DNA of 42,131 nucleotides. It comes from Gemmatimonas sp. (GTDB taxonomy: Bacteria > Gemmatimonadota > Gemmatimonadetes > Longimicrobiales > Longimicrobiaceae). The notes under the pieces are model-generated. The model saw only the letters and a list, made by a program, of their open reading frames with translations. It made no database searches and was not told where the DNA came from. The stretch lies in contig WHSP01000015.1 in the NCBI GenBank assembly GCA_009380025.1, forward strand, positions 10,016 to 52,146, in the 5' to 3' direction. Both the position numbers and the translations under genes were made by a program. Shown one piece after another: positions 33,147 to 41,514 of the stretch; position 1 is the first letter of the stretch, and each line of letters begins with the position of its first letter.

Positions 33147-34478
33147 TTGAAGCAACCCGTCGTCGCCGTTGTCGGCCGTCCCAACGTAGGGAAGTCGACG
33201 TTCTTCAACCGTGTGCTGGGCCAGCGGCTCGCGATCGTCGAGGACCGCCCGGGCGTGACCCGTGACCGCAACTTTGCGCACGCCGATTGGAACGGCCGTT
33301 CCTTCTTCATCGTGGACACGGGCGGGATGGTCGAGGATTCGGACGAGCCGATGGATCGGCTCATCCGTCATCAGGTGGTAACGGCCATCGAAGAGGCGGA
33401 TGTCGTCGTGCTCATGGTGGATGGGAAGGCCGGCCCGCACCCGCTCGACTACCGGATCGCCGAGTACCTGCGGCGGGCCGATCGGCCCGTCCTGCTGTTG
33501 GTCAACAAAGTCGATGACCTGGGTAACTCGGCGGCGCTTGCCCACCACGAGTTCTGGGTTCTCGGGCTGGGCGAGCCGTATCCCGTGAGCAGCTTGAGCG
33601 GGAAGGGCAGTGGCGACGTCCTGGACGCGATCGTCGAACGGCTACCCGCGCTCGGTTCGGGGGAAGAGGAAAACGGGCTGCGAATCGCCGTCATCGGGAA
33701 GCCAAACGTTGGCAAGTCGAGCCTGGTGAACCGGCTGCTCGGCGAAGAGCGGTTGGTCGTCTCGGAGGAAGCGGGCACGACCCGCGACTCCATCGATACC
33801 GCTCTGAACTTCCACGGTCAGAAGCTGGTTTTCGTCGATACAGCGGGACTTCGGCGGCAGTCCAGAATTCAGGAGAACATCGAGTATTACAGCGCCATTC
33901 GGACGGAGCGTGCGGTGGAAAGCGCCGACGTCTGCCTGCTGTTGATCGACGGGACCGAGCCCCTCCACAATCAAGACTTGAAGATCGCGCAGAAGGCCTG
34001 GGACGCGGGCACGGGGCTGATTCTCCTGGTCAACAAATGGGACCTCGTGGAGAAGGATTCGAAGACCGCCCCGACCTTCGAGCGGTCGCTTCGCGAGAAG
34101 GCGCCGTTCCTGAAGTGGGTCCCGGCGGTCTTCGTCAGCGCCACGACCGGTCAGCGGGCCCAACGCATACTGCCCCTGGTGCTGGAGGTTCAGGCGGAGC
34201 GAGGCAGGCGTATCCCTACCCACGAAGTCAACGAAGTCGTCCGGGAATTAACGACGAGGGCGAGGCCGCCGCACGCCCAGGGTCGGCCGGTCAGGATTCT
34301 GTACGCGACGCAAGCGAGTACGAGGCCGCCGGTCTTCGTCCTCTGGAGCAACTACCCCGACGGAATCCCCGAGACCTACGTCCGCTACCTGCACAATGGG
34401 TTTCGGGAGCGGTGGGGGTTCGTCGGGTCGCCGATCCGGATCGTCCTGCGCCGTAGGCATGACGAGGAGGCGGCATGA
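33147..34478 (+). CDS. der: Ribosome-assembly GTPase Der (EngA)
   Basis: A 443-residue protein with two tandem GTPase domains, unique to Der, which acts in 50S subunit assembly. First domain: GRPNVGKSTFFN (P-loop, residues 10-21), RPGVTRDRN, DTGG and NKVDD. Second: GKPNVGKSSLVN near residue 184, EAGTTRDSID, DTAGLRRQ and NKWD. The C-terminal about 110 residues are the KH-like domain (FVLWSNYPDGIPETYVRYL). The start is TTG before KQPVVAVVG. The last four bases overlap plsY. Confidence 0.96.
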   Translation: MKQPVVAVVGRPNVGKSTFFNRVLGQRLAIVEDRPGVTRDRNFAHADWNGRSFFIVDTGGMVEDSDEPMDRLIRHQVVTAIEEADVVVLMVDGKAGPHPLDYRIAEYLRRADRPVLLLVNKVDDLGNSAALAHHEFWVLGLGEPYPVSSLSGKGSGDVLDAIVERLPALGSGEEENGLRIAVIGKPNVGKSSLVNRLLGEERLVVSEEAGTTRDSIDTALNFHGQKLVFVDTAGLRRQSRIQENIEYYSAIRTERAVESADVCLLLIDGTEPLHNQDLKIAQKAWDAGTGLILLVNKWDLVEKDSKTAPTFERSLREKAPFLKWVPAVFVSATTGQRAQRILPLVLEVQAERGRRIPTHEVNEVVRELTTRARPPHAQGRPVRILYATQASTRPPVFVLWSNYPDGIPETYVRYLHNGFRERWGFVGSPIRIVLRRRHDEEAA

Positions 34479-35131
34479 TGCCGTGGGTCTGGCTACTGGT
34501 GAGCTATCTTCTCGGATCGATTCCGAGCAGCTATCTCGCCGGACGCTGGGTCCGGAACATCGACTTGAGGGAACACGGGAGCGGGAACCTCGGAGCGACG
34601 AACACCTTCCGGGTGCTGGGCCCGCGAGTCGCCGCGCCCGTCATGATCTTCGATCTGATGAAGGGCTTCGTGCCGACGGCCGTGTTTCCGCAATGGGATG
34701 GAAGCGACGCCTGGAGATGGTCGCTGGCGTATGGAGTCGCGGCGATCATGGGCCACATGTTCTCCGTGTACATGCATTTCCGCGGGGGCAAGGGCGTCGC
34801 CACGGCGGCCGGCGTCTTCCTCGGCCTTTCGCCGGTCGCGCTGGGTGTAGCGGTGGTGGGCTGGCTGATCGTGCTGAGAATTGGTCGGATGGTGTCCCTC
34901 GCTTCGATCGGCTCAGCGGTCATCCTGGTCATCACCTTGATCCTGACGGGGGAGCGGCCGGAAGTGCTGATCCTCGGGATCGTGGTGGCCAGCTTCGTCG
35001 TGTACCGGCATCGGTCCAACGTGCGGCGAATCCTCGCCGGTGAGGAGTACCGGTTCGGAAACGCCAAAGAGTTGGCGAACGGGCGCGTTGATGAAGAGAT
35101 CCAGACACGGAAGCGGGAGGAGCGGAGGTGA
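34475..35131 (+). CDS. plsY: Acyl-phosphate:glycerol-3-phosphate acyltransferase
   Basis: A 218-residue membrane enzyme that acylates glycerol 3-phosphate from acyl-phosphate, the first step of phospholipid synthesis. Visible motifs: YLLGSIPSSYLAGR near residue 11, HGSGNLGATNTFRVLG (G3P loop), GHMFSVYMHFRGGKGVATAAG near 92, and YRHRSNVRRILAGEE. Five hydrophobic segments are as expected. It begins ATGATG over the der stop; either ATG could serve. It is followed directly by gpsA, which makes its substrate. The polar tail after residue 195 is slightly long. Confidence 0.95.
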   Translation: MMPWVWLLVSYLLGSIPSSYLAGRWVRNIDLREHGSGNLGATNTFRVLGPRVAAPVMIFDLMKGFVPTAVFPQWDGSDAWRWSLAYGVAAIMGHMFSVYMHFRGGKGVATAAGVFLGLSPVALGVAVVGWLIVLRIGRMVSLASIGSAVILVITLILTGERPEVLILGIVVASFVVYRHRSNVRRILAGEEYRFGNAKELANGRVDEEIQTRKREERR

Positions 35132-36138
35132 TGACTGGCCGAGTGGCGGTGGTCGGGGCTGGGAGCTGGGGAACGGCGTTGGCCAATCTCCTGGCGAAGA
35201 AGGGAGTGGAGACGATCCTCTGGTCGTATGAAGGCGATGTCGCCGAGTCGATCCAGAGGAAAGGCCGGAACCCCCGTTACTTGTCCGAAGCGGAGCTCGA
35301 TCCGAGACTGGAGGCGACGGATTCGATCGCGGAGGCGGTGGCGGGTGCCTCCAAGGTCGTGTCGGTGAGCCCGTCGCACGTCGTGCGCGAGGTGATGACG
35401 CAGGTGGCCGAGCACCTTGAAGCAGGGGCGCTGGTTGTGAGCGCGTCGAAGGGGATCGAGGTGGAGACGCTGGCGATGATGGATGCGGTCCTGTCGAGCG
35501 TACTGCCGGCTTCGAGCGCTCAGCGGCTCGCGTTCCTGTCCGGTCCCAGCTTCGCCCTGGAGGTGGCGAACGAATTCCCGACGGCCGTGACCATGGCATC
35601 GCGGAGCTCCGAGGTGGCGGCCGAAGCGCAGGAGCTCTTTCAGACGGACTACTTCCGGGTCTACACGAACCACGACGTCACCGGGGTCGAGCTCGGAGGG
35701 GCCTTGAAGAACGTGATCGCTATCGCCTCCGGAGTCGTGGCGGGGCTCGGGTACGGGCACAATACGCGGGCCGCGCTGATTACTCGCGGACTTGCGGAGA
35801 TGACCCGATTGGGCACCGCTCTCGGGGCCGAGCCTCTCACGCTCGCCGGCCTCGCGGGAATGGGAGATCTCATCCTGACCTGCACGGGCGACCTGAGTCG
35901 GAACCGCTCGGTAGGCGTTGCGCTGGGACGGGGGCGTTCGATCGATGCGATCCTGGGTGAGATGACGATGGTGGCCGAGGGCGTACGAACCACGCGGTCA
36001 GCCCGTGAGCTGGCCCGCCGCCACGACGTGGAAATGCCAATCATCGAGGAGGTCCATGCGATGCTCTTCGAGGGACGTGCGGCCCGCGTGGCCGTCGAGA
36101 ACGTAATGCTGCGAGAGCCAAAGTCGGAGCGCTGGTGA
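35131..36138 (+). CDS. gpsA: Glycerol-3-phosphate dehydrogenase [NAD(P)+]
   Basis: A 335-residue soluble enzyme that reduces dihydroxyacetone phosphate to sn-glycerol 3-phosphate for phospholipids. The cofactor motif is AVVGAGSWGTALANLLA at the N-terminus; the substrate region includes SASKGIE, FLSGPSFALEVA, ELGGALKNVIAIASG (catalytic Lys), GHNTRAALITRGLAEM and GMGDLILTCTG. ATG 35131 is used, preceded by GGAGGAGCGGAGG; a GTG one codon earlier is possible. It overlaps the plsY stop. plsY-gpsA adjacency couples making and using G3P; glpD at the window's other end would oxidise the same compound. Confidence 0.96.
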   Translation: MTGRVAVVGAGSWGTALANLLAKKGVETILWSYEGDVAESIQRKGRNPRYLSEAELDPRLEATDSIAEAVAGASKVVSVSPSHVVREVMTQVAEHLEAGALVVSASKGIEVETLAMMDAVLSSVLPASSAQRLAFLSGPSFALEVANEFPTAVTMASRSSEVAAEAQELFQTDYFRVYTNHDVTGVELGGALKNVIAIASGVVAGLGYGHNTRAALITRGLAEMTRLGTALGAEPLTLAGLAGMGDLILTCTGDLSRNRSVGVALGRGRSIDAILGEMTMVAEGVRTTRSARELARRHDVEMPIIEEVHAMLFEGRAARVAVENVMLREPKSERW

Positions 36139-36139
36139 T

Positions 36140-36598
36140 ATGATGGACAAAACGATTGCGGGGGTAGGCGGAGTGGAGGTCGAGGGGGCCGCAGGGGAAA
36201 GACGTCAGGCGCTCGAGCGCCTGCGACGTTCCCGTCGTCGGACGTTCTACTCGATTGGTGAGGTCTGCTCGATGCTGGGCATCAAACCACACGTGCTTCG
36301 GTACTGGGAGACTCAGTTCAAGGAGTTGTCGCCATCGAAGAACCGCTCGGGCAATCGGGTCTATCGGGCGGACGAGATCGAGTTGATCGCGTTGATCCAT
36401 CGTTTGGTGCATGAGGAGCGGTACACCGTGGAGGGAGCTCGGAAGCGGATCGCAGAGGCGAGGGCTGATGGGCGACGGCGGACGGAATCGACCGACGCGC
36501 TACGGTTGACGTTCCTCCGCTCCCTCGACCGGGAACTTCGAGAAGTCCACGAGCTGCTCGACCCGGCTTCGATCGAACGCGGAGCCAAACCGGTATGA
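36140..36598 (+). CDS. MerR-family transcriptional regulator
   Basis: A 152-residue DNA-binding protein. Residues about 36-105 are a MerR winged helix: YSIGEVCSMLGIKPHVLRYWE, then FKELSPSKNRSGNRVYRADEIELI and LVHEERYTVEGARKRI. A short C-terminal helix follows, with no ligand-binding domain or metal cysteines, like the small MerR proteins often found beside translation genes. The start is one of two adjacent ATGs 2 bp after the gpsA stop. Targets are unknown. Confidence 0.88.
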   Translation: MMDKTIAGVGGVEVEGAAGERRQALERLRRSRRRTFYSIGEVCSMLGIKPHVLRYWETQFKELSPSKNRSGNRVYRADEIELIALIHRLVHEERYTVEGARKRIAEARADGRRRTESTDALRLTFLRSLDRELREVHELLDPASIERGAKPV

Positions 36599-36779
36599 GT
36601 GACGAAGGCGATCGGCGATCGGCGATCGGGGCTCCCCCCCACCGGCCGCGCCTTACCGTTACGGGCGATGCTGGGCAAGTCGCCGGAGAGAGGGCCGGCC
36701 CAAAGGGGGGCGTACTCGCGGTACCATCGTCGCGCTACCGCGAAGACGGGGACCTCCAAAGCGGGCAGGCGACTCCGCG
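36599..36779 (+). other. GC-rich structured spacer before surE
   Basis: No supported gene. It starts with three to four copies of a GGCGATC-like heptamer (about 36608-36630). A long pairing CCCCCC...CCGGCC with GGCCGG...GGGGGG encloses GGCGA...TCGCC, and CGCGGTA (36717-36723) pairs with TACCGCG (36736-36742). A small frame from 36595 reads through but has no recognisable content. It could be a leader for surE or decayed coding DNA. Confidence 0.4.
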
Positions 36780-37529
36780 ATGTTGATCCTCTGCACGAAC
36801 GACGACGGCTACTATGCGACCGGGCTGAACGTGCTCGCGGAGGCAGCGGCGAAGCACGGCGAAGTCCAGATCGTCGCGCCGGACCGTGAGCAGAGCGCGT
36901 GCAGCCATTCGTTGACGATGCACATCCCTCTGCGTGCAAACCGGTACGATGACCACACCCAGTACGTAGACGGGACCCCGACGGACTGCGTAGCGCTCGC
37001 TATCGGAGCGCTCCTGGACCGACGACCGGACGTCGTGCTCTCTGGCGTGAACCACGGTCCGAACATGGGCGAAGACGTGCTGTACTCGGGAACAGTCGCC
37101 GGTGCGATGGAAGCCACGATCCTGGGGATTCCGGCCGTTGCCTTCTCCTACACGGGCCGCGACCCGAACGCGATCCCCGCATATGAGCCGCTACTGGCGG
37201 AGCTGATACCGAAGCTGATTGAACGCGCCGACTTCCCCGCAGAGACCCTTCTGAACGTCAACCTTCCGCCGATCGAACCCTCAGAGGTACGGGGGGTGCG
37301 CGTGACCCGACTCGGGAGGCGCGTCTACATGGACTCCCTCACCCGGGCAACGGATCCGGGCGGACGGGAGTACTTCTGGATCGGGGGAGGTGGGATCGAA
37401 TGGTCGAGCGAGGAGGGCACGGACTTCCAGGCCGTCGACGAGGGCTACATCTCCGTCACACCTCTCCATCTCGACCTGACCAACTACAAGTTGCTGCGCG
37501 ACATCGAGCGTTGGGATTTGAACCCGTGA
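36780..37529 (+). CDS. surE: 5'/3'-nucleotidase SurE
   Basis: A 249-residue metal-dependent nucleotidase for nucleoside monophosphates and short polyphosphates; linked to stress survival in several bacteria. The metal site begins at once: LCTNDDGYYATG with D8 and D9. It is followed by VAPDREQSACSHSLT, VDGTPTDCVALA and LSGVNHGPNMGEDVLYSGTVAGAMEA, the SurE signatures. The C-terminal part is typical. Its last four bases overlap pcm as GTGA. Length is normal. Confidence 0.96.
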   Translation: MLILCTNDDGYYATGLNVLAEAAAKHGEVQIVAPDREQSACSHSLTMHIPLRANRYDDHTQYVDGTPTDCVALAIGALLDRRPDVVLSGVNHGPNMGEDVLYSGTVAGAMEATILGIPAVAFSYTGRDPNAIPAYEPLLAELIPKLIERADFPAETLLNVNLPPIEPSEVRGVRVTRLGRRVYMDSLTRATDPGGREYFWIGGGGIEWSSEEGTDFQAVDEGYISVTPLHLDLTNYKLLRDIERWDLNP

Positions 37530-38188
37530 TCGGGCGCTTCGCGGCGCAGCGACGTGGACTCATCGAGCTGCTACAAGACCAGGGGATTCGCGACCTCGCG
37601 ATCCTCAGGGCCTTTGATCTCGTGCCCCGCCACGAGTTCCTCCCGGAGGCGGTACGGCACCGCGCCTACGAAGACGCCGCGCTACCGATCGGCCTCGCCC
37701 AGACCGCGTCCCAGCCGTCCCTCCAGGCGTTGTACATGGAACTCCTCCGGCTTCAGCCCCACGAGAGGGTACTCGAAGTCGGAACCGGGTCGGGTTTTCA
37801 GACGGCGGTTCTGGCGCAGCTGGTTCGTAACGTACACAGCGTCGAGCGTCTGCGGCCGCTCGCGATCCGCGCTCGGGAGGCGTTGGACCGGCTCCAGATC
37901 TCCAACGTTGCGATCCTGGTGGGAGACGGGACGATCGGGTGGAGTCGATACGCGCCTTACGACGCGATCCTCGTGACTGCGGGCTCACCGACGATCCCTG
38001 AGCCCCTCGTCCGCCAACTGCGGATCGGGGGCAGAATGATCGTTCCCGTCGGGACGATGGACTCCCAGAAGCTCATGATGGTCGTGCGAACAAACGAGTC
38101 GTACGAGGCGGACGAAGTGCTCGCCTGTTCTTTCGTTCCGCTGCTGGGACGATTCGGCTGGACCGAGCGGGAAGGGAGCGCGGATTGA
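37526..38188 (+). CDS. pcm: Protein-L-isoaspartate O-methyltransferase
   Basis: A 220-residue SAM-dependent methyltransferase that starts repair of isoaspartyl residues. Visible: VPRHEFLPEAVRHRAYEDAALPIG near residue 32, AQTASQPSLQALYMELL, and the SAM motif VLEVGTGSGFQTAVLAQL near 84. Later GRMIVPVG is conserved. The GTG start overlaps the surE stop; the ORF is open upstream but in a non-conserved frame. surE-pcm pairing is known in other bacteria, supporting both calls. Confidence 0.93.
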   Translation: MIGRFAAQRRGLIELLQDQGIRDLAILRAFDLVPRHEFLPEAVRHRAYEDAALPIGLAQTASQPSLQALYMELLRLQPHERVLEVGTGSGFQTAVLAQLVRNVHSVERLRPLAIRAREALDRLQISNVAILVGDGTIGWSRYAPYDAILVTAGSPTIPEPLVRQLRIGGRMIVPVGTMDSQKLMMVVRTNESYEADEVLACSFVPLLGRFGWTEREGSAD

Positions 38189-39093
38189 GCTCGGAAAGGA
38201 AACGGTTGGAGCCGATCAATCTGCTCTTCGGACTGATGATGGGTACCGCCGACATCATCCCCGGAGTGAGCGGAGGAACGGTCGCGCTCATCGTGGGGAT
38301 CTACGAACGGCTGGTCGCATCGGTGCGTGCGGTCGCATCCGGGGCGGCGAACGTCCTCCGTGGTCGGATTTCGGAGACGCAACGTCTCTTCGGCGAGGTC
38401 GAATGGGGGTTCCTGATCCCGCTTGGGATCGGCATCGTTACGGCCCTCGTCGTTGGCGCTAGGGTACTCGAGCCGTTGCTCGAGGCGTACCCTGTGCAGT
38501 CGCGCGCCCTGTTCTTCGGGCTGATCGCGGCTTCCGTGGTCGTCCCATGGCACCGGATGGAGACTCGTTCGGCCGTGCACCTGGGAGCGGTCATGGTCGC
38601 AGCCATCTGCGCCTTCGTCATCGTTGGCTTCCCTCCCCGCGCGATCGATGAGCCTACGCTGCCGATCGTCTTCGTCGCTGCCTCGATCGCCATCTGCGCG
38701 ATGATCCTGCCGGGAGTCAGCGGATCGTTCCTCCTGTTGGTCCTGGGTCTCTACGAAACAACGATCAGCGCCCTCAACGCGCTGGACTTCGCCTATATCT
38801 TCGTCTTCATCGGCGGTGCGGCGGTGGGCCTGGCAGTCTTCTCGAAGCTCCTCTACTACCTCCTGAAGACGTACCACGACCTGACCATGGCCGCCCTCGT
38901 GGGGCTGATGATCGGTTCCCTCCGCGCCCTGTGGCCTTACCAGGACGAGACGCGTCAGCTCCTCGCTCCCCCGTCGATCGAGTCGCTCCTCCAGGTCACC
39001 GCGTTGGGAGTCGCGGGGTTCGTTACGGTCATGCTGCTGATTCGGCTCGGCCGCAGGATCGAGGAGCGAAGTCGGTTGGAGACGCCCGGTTGA
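38185..39093 (+). CDS. popT: DUF368 / PopT-type undecaprenyl-phosphate transporter
   Basis: A 302-residue membrane protein with about 8-9 hydrophobic segments. Two related motifs sit in each half, ADIIPGVSGGTVALIVGIYE near residue 22 and MILPGVSGSFLLLVLGLYE near 173, the internal duplication typical of DUF368. DUF368 proteins (PopT) have been implicated in recycling undecaprenyl phosphate across the membrane for wall and envelope-polymer synthesis. The name is by family; function here is inferred. It starts TTG overlapping the pcm stop with AGGAAAGG just inside. A 102-bp gap follows. Confidence 0.85.
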   Translation: MSSERKRLEPINLLFGLMMGTADIIPGVSGGTVALIVGIYERLVASVRAVASGAANVLRGRISETQRLFGEVEWGFLIPLGIGIVTALVVGARVLEPLLEAYPVQSRALFFGLIAASVVVPWHRMETRSAVHLGAVMVAAICAFVIVGFPPRAIDEPTLPIVFVAASIAICAMILPGVSGSFLLLVLGLYETTISALNALDFAYIFVFIGGAAVGLAVFSKLLYYLLKTYHDLTMAALVGLMIGSLRALWPYQDETRQLLAPPSIESLLQVTALGVAGFVTVMLLIRLGRRIEERSRLETPG

Positions 39094-39195
39094 CGCTGAC
39101 ACGTGTCGTGCTCTAGCTTTTGCCGGTGAGTCCCGTGGGGTGCCGTTCGGGCCCTTCCCCCGCGGATCCTGGGCGCACAGGAATCCCAGACGCCG

Positions 39196-39906
39196 ATGAC
39201 GGCGAACGCCAACGAGTCGGACGCCCACAAGAGCGGCGAGAGAGGTCGCCTGCCTCCGCTGATCACGAGCGGACCGAAATGGGTCGCGGCCGCGGTGCGT
39301 CCGCGGGTCGTTCTTGGCCCCCTGCAGACCACTTCCGCTGCTGTTTCGCCTCCCCCAAGCGAGGAACGGAGCTCCGTCGAGTCCGAGGTCGTACAGGATG
39401 CCAGCGCGAAGCTCGATGGGGCGGCGGTGACCGATGTCGAACGCTCCGTCGAGGAGACCGCCTCGGATGTGACCCTCGAGCCCGAGTTGGAGGCGACTTT
39501 CGATGCCCATTTCGAATCGCTGACGGAGGTCGCCGGTTGGGAGGAAGAGAAGTTACCGTCCTCCTTCGGCGAACCCCAGGCGGGCGATGAGCAGTCGCTG
39601 ACGGCGGGCACAGGGTTCGTGGCCCCGCCGGAGGAAGGGTGGTCCGCGCAATCCGAGCCACTCGAAGCCGAGGCGCCGATGCGCGGCTTCACGGCCGACC
39701 CGGAACTGGCAGCTGAGTTTGCTGACCGCCTGGAACGAATCGCCCGAACGTTACGACAGCAGGGAGCGATGGCCGCACTCGCCCAACACGCCGACGACCC
39801 CCTCGGCGCGATGGTCACGGGCTATCTGCTGGGCTTCTCCGAATCGGTTCGGAGGGCGCCGTTCCCGGCCGATTCCGGGGTGGGCGACGAGGGTGGTTCC
39901 GATTGA
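39196..39906 (+). CDS. Acidic low-complexity protein of unknown function
   Basis: A 236-residue protein with no recognised family. Residues about 50-170 are acidic, rich in Glu, Ser, Ala and Pro, likely disordered. The end, FADRLERIARTLRQQGAMAALAQ, is a predicted helix followed by DDPLGAMVTGYLLGFSES. There is no signal peptide or membrane helix, so it is probably cytoplasmic. ATG 39196 lacks a strong Shine-Dalgarno. It sits between the PopT-type gene and tRNA-Arg, whose promoter overlaps its stop. The coherent C-terminal helix and open frame support a real gene; the role cannot be guessed. Confidence 0.6.
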   Translation: MTANANESDAHKSGERGRLPPLITSGPKWVAAAVRPRVVLGPLQTTSAAVSPPPSEERSSVESEVVQDASAKLDGAAVTDVERSVEETASDVTLEPELEATFDAHFESLTEVAGWEEEKLPSSFGEPQAGDEQSLTAGTGFVAPPEEGWSAQSEPLEAEAPMRGFTADPELAAEFADRLERIARTLRQQGAMAALAQHADDPLGAMVTGYLLGFSESVRRAPFPADSGVGDEGGSD

Positions 39907-39931
39907 CGGAAGTTGCTGAATCGTCTAGATT
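39903..39931 (+). promoter_or_regulatory. Probable tRNA-Arg promoter
   Basis: TTGACG (39903-39908), 17-bp spacer, TAGATT (39926-39931); the predicted start is about 40 bp before the tRNA. The -35 overlaps the stop of the preceding gene, the same arrangement as at 26353-26381. Confidence 0.6.
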
Positions 39932-39976
39932 TAGACGTTGCCGAGGGGCGTAGAGTCGGCGTCGTTCCTCCGGGTC

Positions 39977-40050
39977 GGCCTCGTAGCTCATCAGGATAGA
40001 GCGCATGATTCCTAATCATGAGGTAGAAGGTTCGAGTCCTTCCGGGGCCA
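39977..40050 (+). tRNA. tRNA-Arg (anticodon CCT)
   Basis: A complete 74-nt cloverleaf. Acceptor GGCCTCG pairs with CGGGGCC (one T-G); D stem GCTC/GAGC; anticodon stem CATGA/TCATG with loop TTCCTAA giving anticodon CCT (reads AGG); T stem GAAGG/CCTTC with loop TTCGAGT. The discriminator is A; the following CC of the 3' end is not encoded. tRNA 3' ends are frequent integration sites, and the stretch after this one looks accessory, but I see no attachment-site duplicate in the window. Confidence 0.96.
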
Positions 40051-40088
40051 TTCCGTAAGTCTTTACAAAACCACCACTTATCGCCGGA

Positions 40089-40121
40089 GTCGTCATCCCC
40101 CGCTTTCGCGGGGATGACGAC
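40089..40121. repeat. Dispersed palindromic repeat, single-arm copy
   Basis: GTCGTCATCCCC (40089-40100) and GGGGATGACGAC (40110-40121), a perfect 12-bp stem with a 9-nt loop. It matches one arm of the family at 2599, 10455 and 41428. The bases just before it, TTATCGCCGGAGTCGTCAT (40078-40096), recur at 41414-41432. It may also end the tRNA transcript. Confidence 0.8.
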
Positions 40122-40133
40122 ACTGTGCCACTT

Positions 40134-40229
40134 CCGAAATCTCAACAGACTGCCATGCACGACGAAACCAGGAGACGACCGATAGCCAACGCATTACGGT
40201 GGAGAATCCGACCGCCAGCCGGATCGATG
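40134..40229 (+). repeat. Direct repeat, copy 1 (start of sugar dehydrogenase gene)
   Basis: About 96 bp running from CCGAAATCT through the ATG and first about 25 codons of the dehydrogenase gene. It recurs with scattered differences at 42002-42131. The match spans both non-coding and coding bases, so the DNA itself was duplicated. Confidence 0.9.
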
Positions 40230-41378
40230 CTGAGACACCACCCAGCACGAATCGCGGCTCTGGCGGCGATCGTGGCCACAGGCTGCGATGGCGCGGGCGT
40301 CACGGGGCCGCCGCCCGTCGAGTTGCAAGCCATCGAGATTGCGGGTGGGCTGACGCAGCCAGTGCATCTGACGGCGGCGCCGAACGATGATCGGCTGTTC
40401 GTCGCTGAGCGGACCGGCCGCATTCGCGTCATCGAGGACGGCGTGCTTCTCGAGACATCGTTCCTCGACCTCTCGGCGGACGTAGAATGGGGCGTCAACG
40501 AACAAGGTCTACTCAGCGTCGCGTTCCATCCCGACTACGAGAGCAACGGCCAATTCTACGTGAATTACACGGGCGAGGGCGGCGCGACGCGGGTCGAACG
40601 CTACAACGTCTCCGCCGATCCCAACGTCGCCGATCCGGCCTCGGCTCAGCTCGTTCTGACTGAGCCGCAGCCGGGGCCCAAACACAACAGCGGCCTGCTC
40701 ACATTCGGGCCGGACGGCATGCTCTACATCGGCATGGGCGATGGCGACAGTGCTGGCGATCCGTTCGACAACGGACAGGATCCCGGCACACTGCATGGCA
40801 CACTGCTTCGGATCGACGTTGACGGCGGCGAGCCGTACGCCGTCCCGCCGGACAATCCCTATGTCGACGAGCCTGACTGGCGACCGGAGATCTGGGCGAT
40901 CGGGCTGCGCAACCCGTGGCGATTTTCGTTCGATCCCGAGAGCAAAATGCTCTTTGTCGCCGATGTGGGCCAGAACGACATCGAGGAGATCAACGCACAA
41001 CCAGCGTCAGAGCCCGGCCTGAACTACGGCTGGAACATCATGGAAGGCTCGGACTGCTATAGGTCCTCCGACTGCGATACGACCGACTTAGTGCTCCCCG
41101 TGTTGGAATTCGACCATGACGCGGGCTGCTCAGCAGTCATCGGCGGCTTCGTCTACCGCGGCGAGGCGCTGCGCGAGCTACGGGGCCATTACTTCTATGG
41201 CAACTATTGCAGCGGCGCGGTGCACACCTTTCGTCTGACCGACGACGGCGAAGTGACCGACGAGCGTGAGTGGCCGCTCGATCCGCTCGGCAGCACTACG
41301 TCGATCGGTCAGGACGCCGCGGGCGAGGTATACGTCGTTGTGCAAGAGGGCATCGTCTACCGCCTGGCGCCCTCCTAA
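40155..41378 (+). CDS. PQQ-type sugar dehydrogenase lipoprotein (GSDH family)
   Basis: A 407-residue secreted protein with the six-bladed beta-propeller pattern of soluble glucose/sorbosone dehydrogenases, which oxidise sugars with pyrroloquinoline quinone. Motifs: GLTQPVHLTAAPNDDRLFVAER, EQGLLSVAFHPDY, KHNSGLLTFGPDGMLYIGMGDG, EIWAIGLRNPWRFSFD, VADVGQNDIEEIN and GLNYGWNIMEGSDCY. A hydrophobic segment ends in VATGC with C44, a likely lipidation site. Starting at the ATG at 40227 would place this Cys at residue 20, a better signal peptide, so the start is open. No pqq synthesis genes are near, and many family members have unproven substrates. The 5' end is repeated at the window end. Confidence 0.88.
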   Translation: MHDETRRRPIANALRWRIRPPAGSMLRHHPARIAALAAIVATGCDGAGVTGPPPVELQAIEIAGGLTQPVHLTAAPNDDRLFVAERTGRIRVIEDGVLLETSFLDLSADVEWGVNEQGLLSVAFHPDYESNGQFYVNYTGEGGATRVERYNVSADPNVADPASAQLVLTEPQPGPKHNSGLLTFGPDGMLYIGMGDGDSAGDPFDNGQDPGTLHGTLLRIDVDGGEPYAVPPDNPYVDEPDWRPEIWAIGLRNPWRFSFDPESKMLFVADVGQNDIEEINAQPASEPGLNYGWNIMEGSDCYRSSDCDTTDLVLPVLEFDHDAGCSAVIGGFVYRGEALRELRGHYFYGNYCSGAVHTFRLTDDGEVTDEREWPLDPLGSTTSIGQDAAGEVYVVVQEGIVYRLAPS

Positions 41379-41427
41379 GTACTCCACGGCAAAAGTATGG
41401 CTACGTATCCTTTTTATCGCCGGAGTC

Positions 41428-41514
41428 GTCATTCCCGCGAAGGCGTCGCGAAGGCGGGAATCCAGAGCACCGCAACCGACTGAGCCACTGGATCCCCGCC
41501 TTCGCGGGGATGAC
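41428..41514. repeat. Dispersed palindromic repeat, two-armed copy
   Basis: Left arm GTCATTCCCGCG...GCGGGAATCCAG, right arm CTGGATCCCCGCC...GCGGGGATGAC, 87 bp. The left arm holds a small internal duplication of CGCGAAGGCG. It starts 49 bp after the dehydrogenase stop and is the closest copy to the family consensus in this window. Confidence 0.87.
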
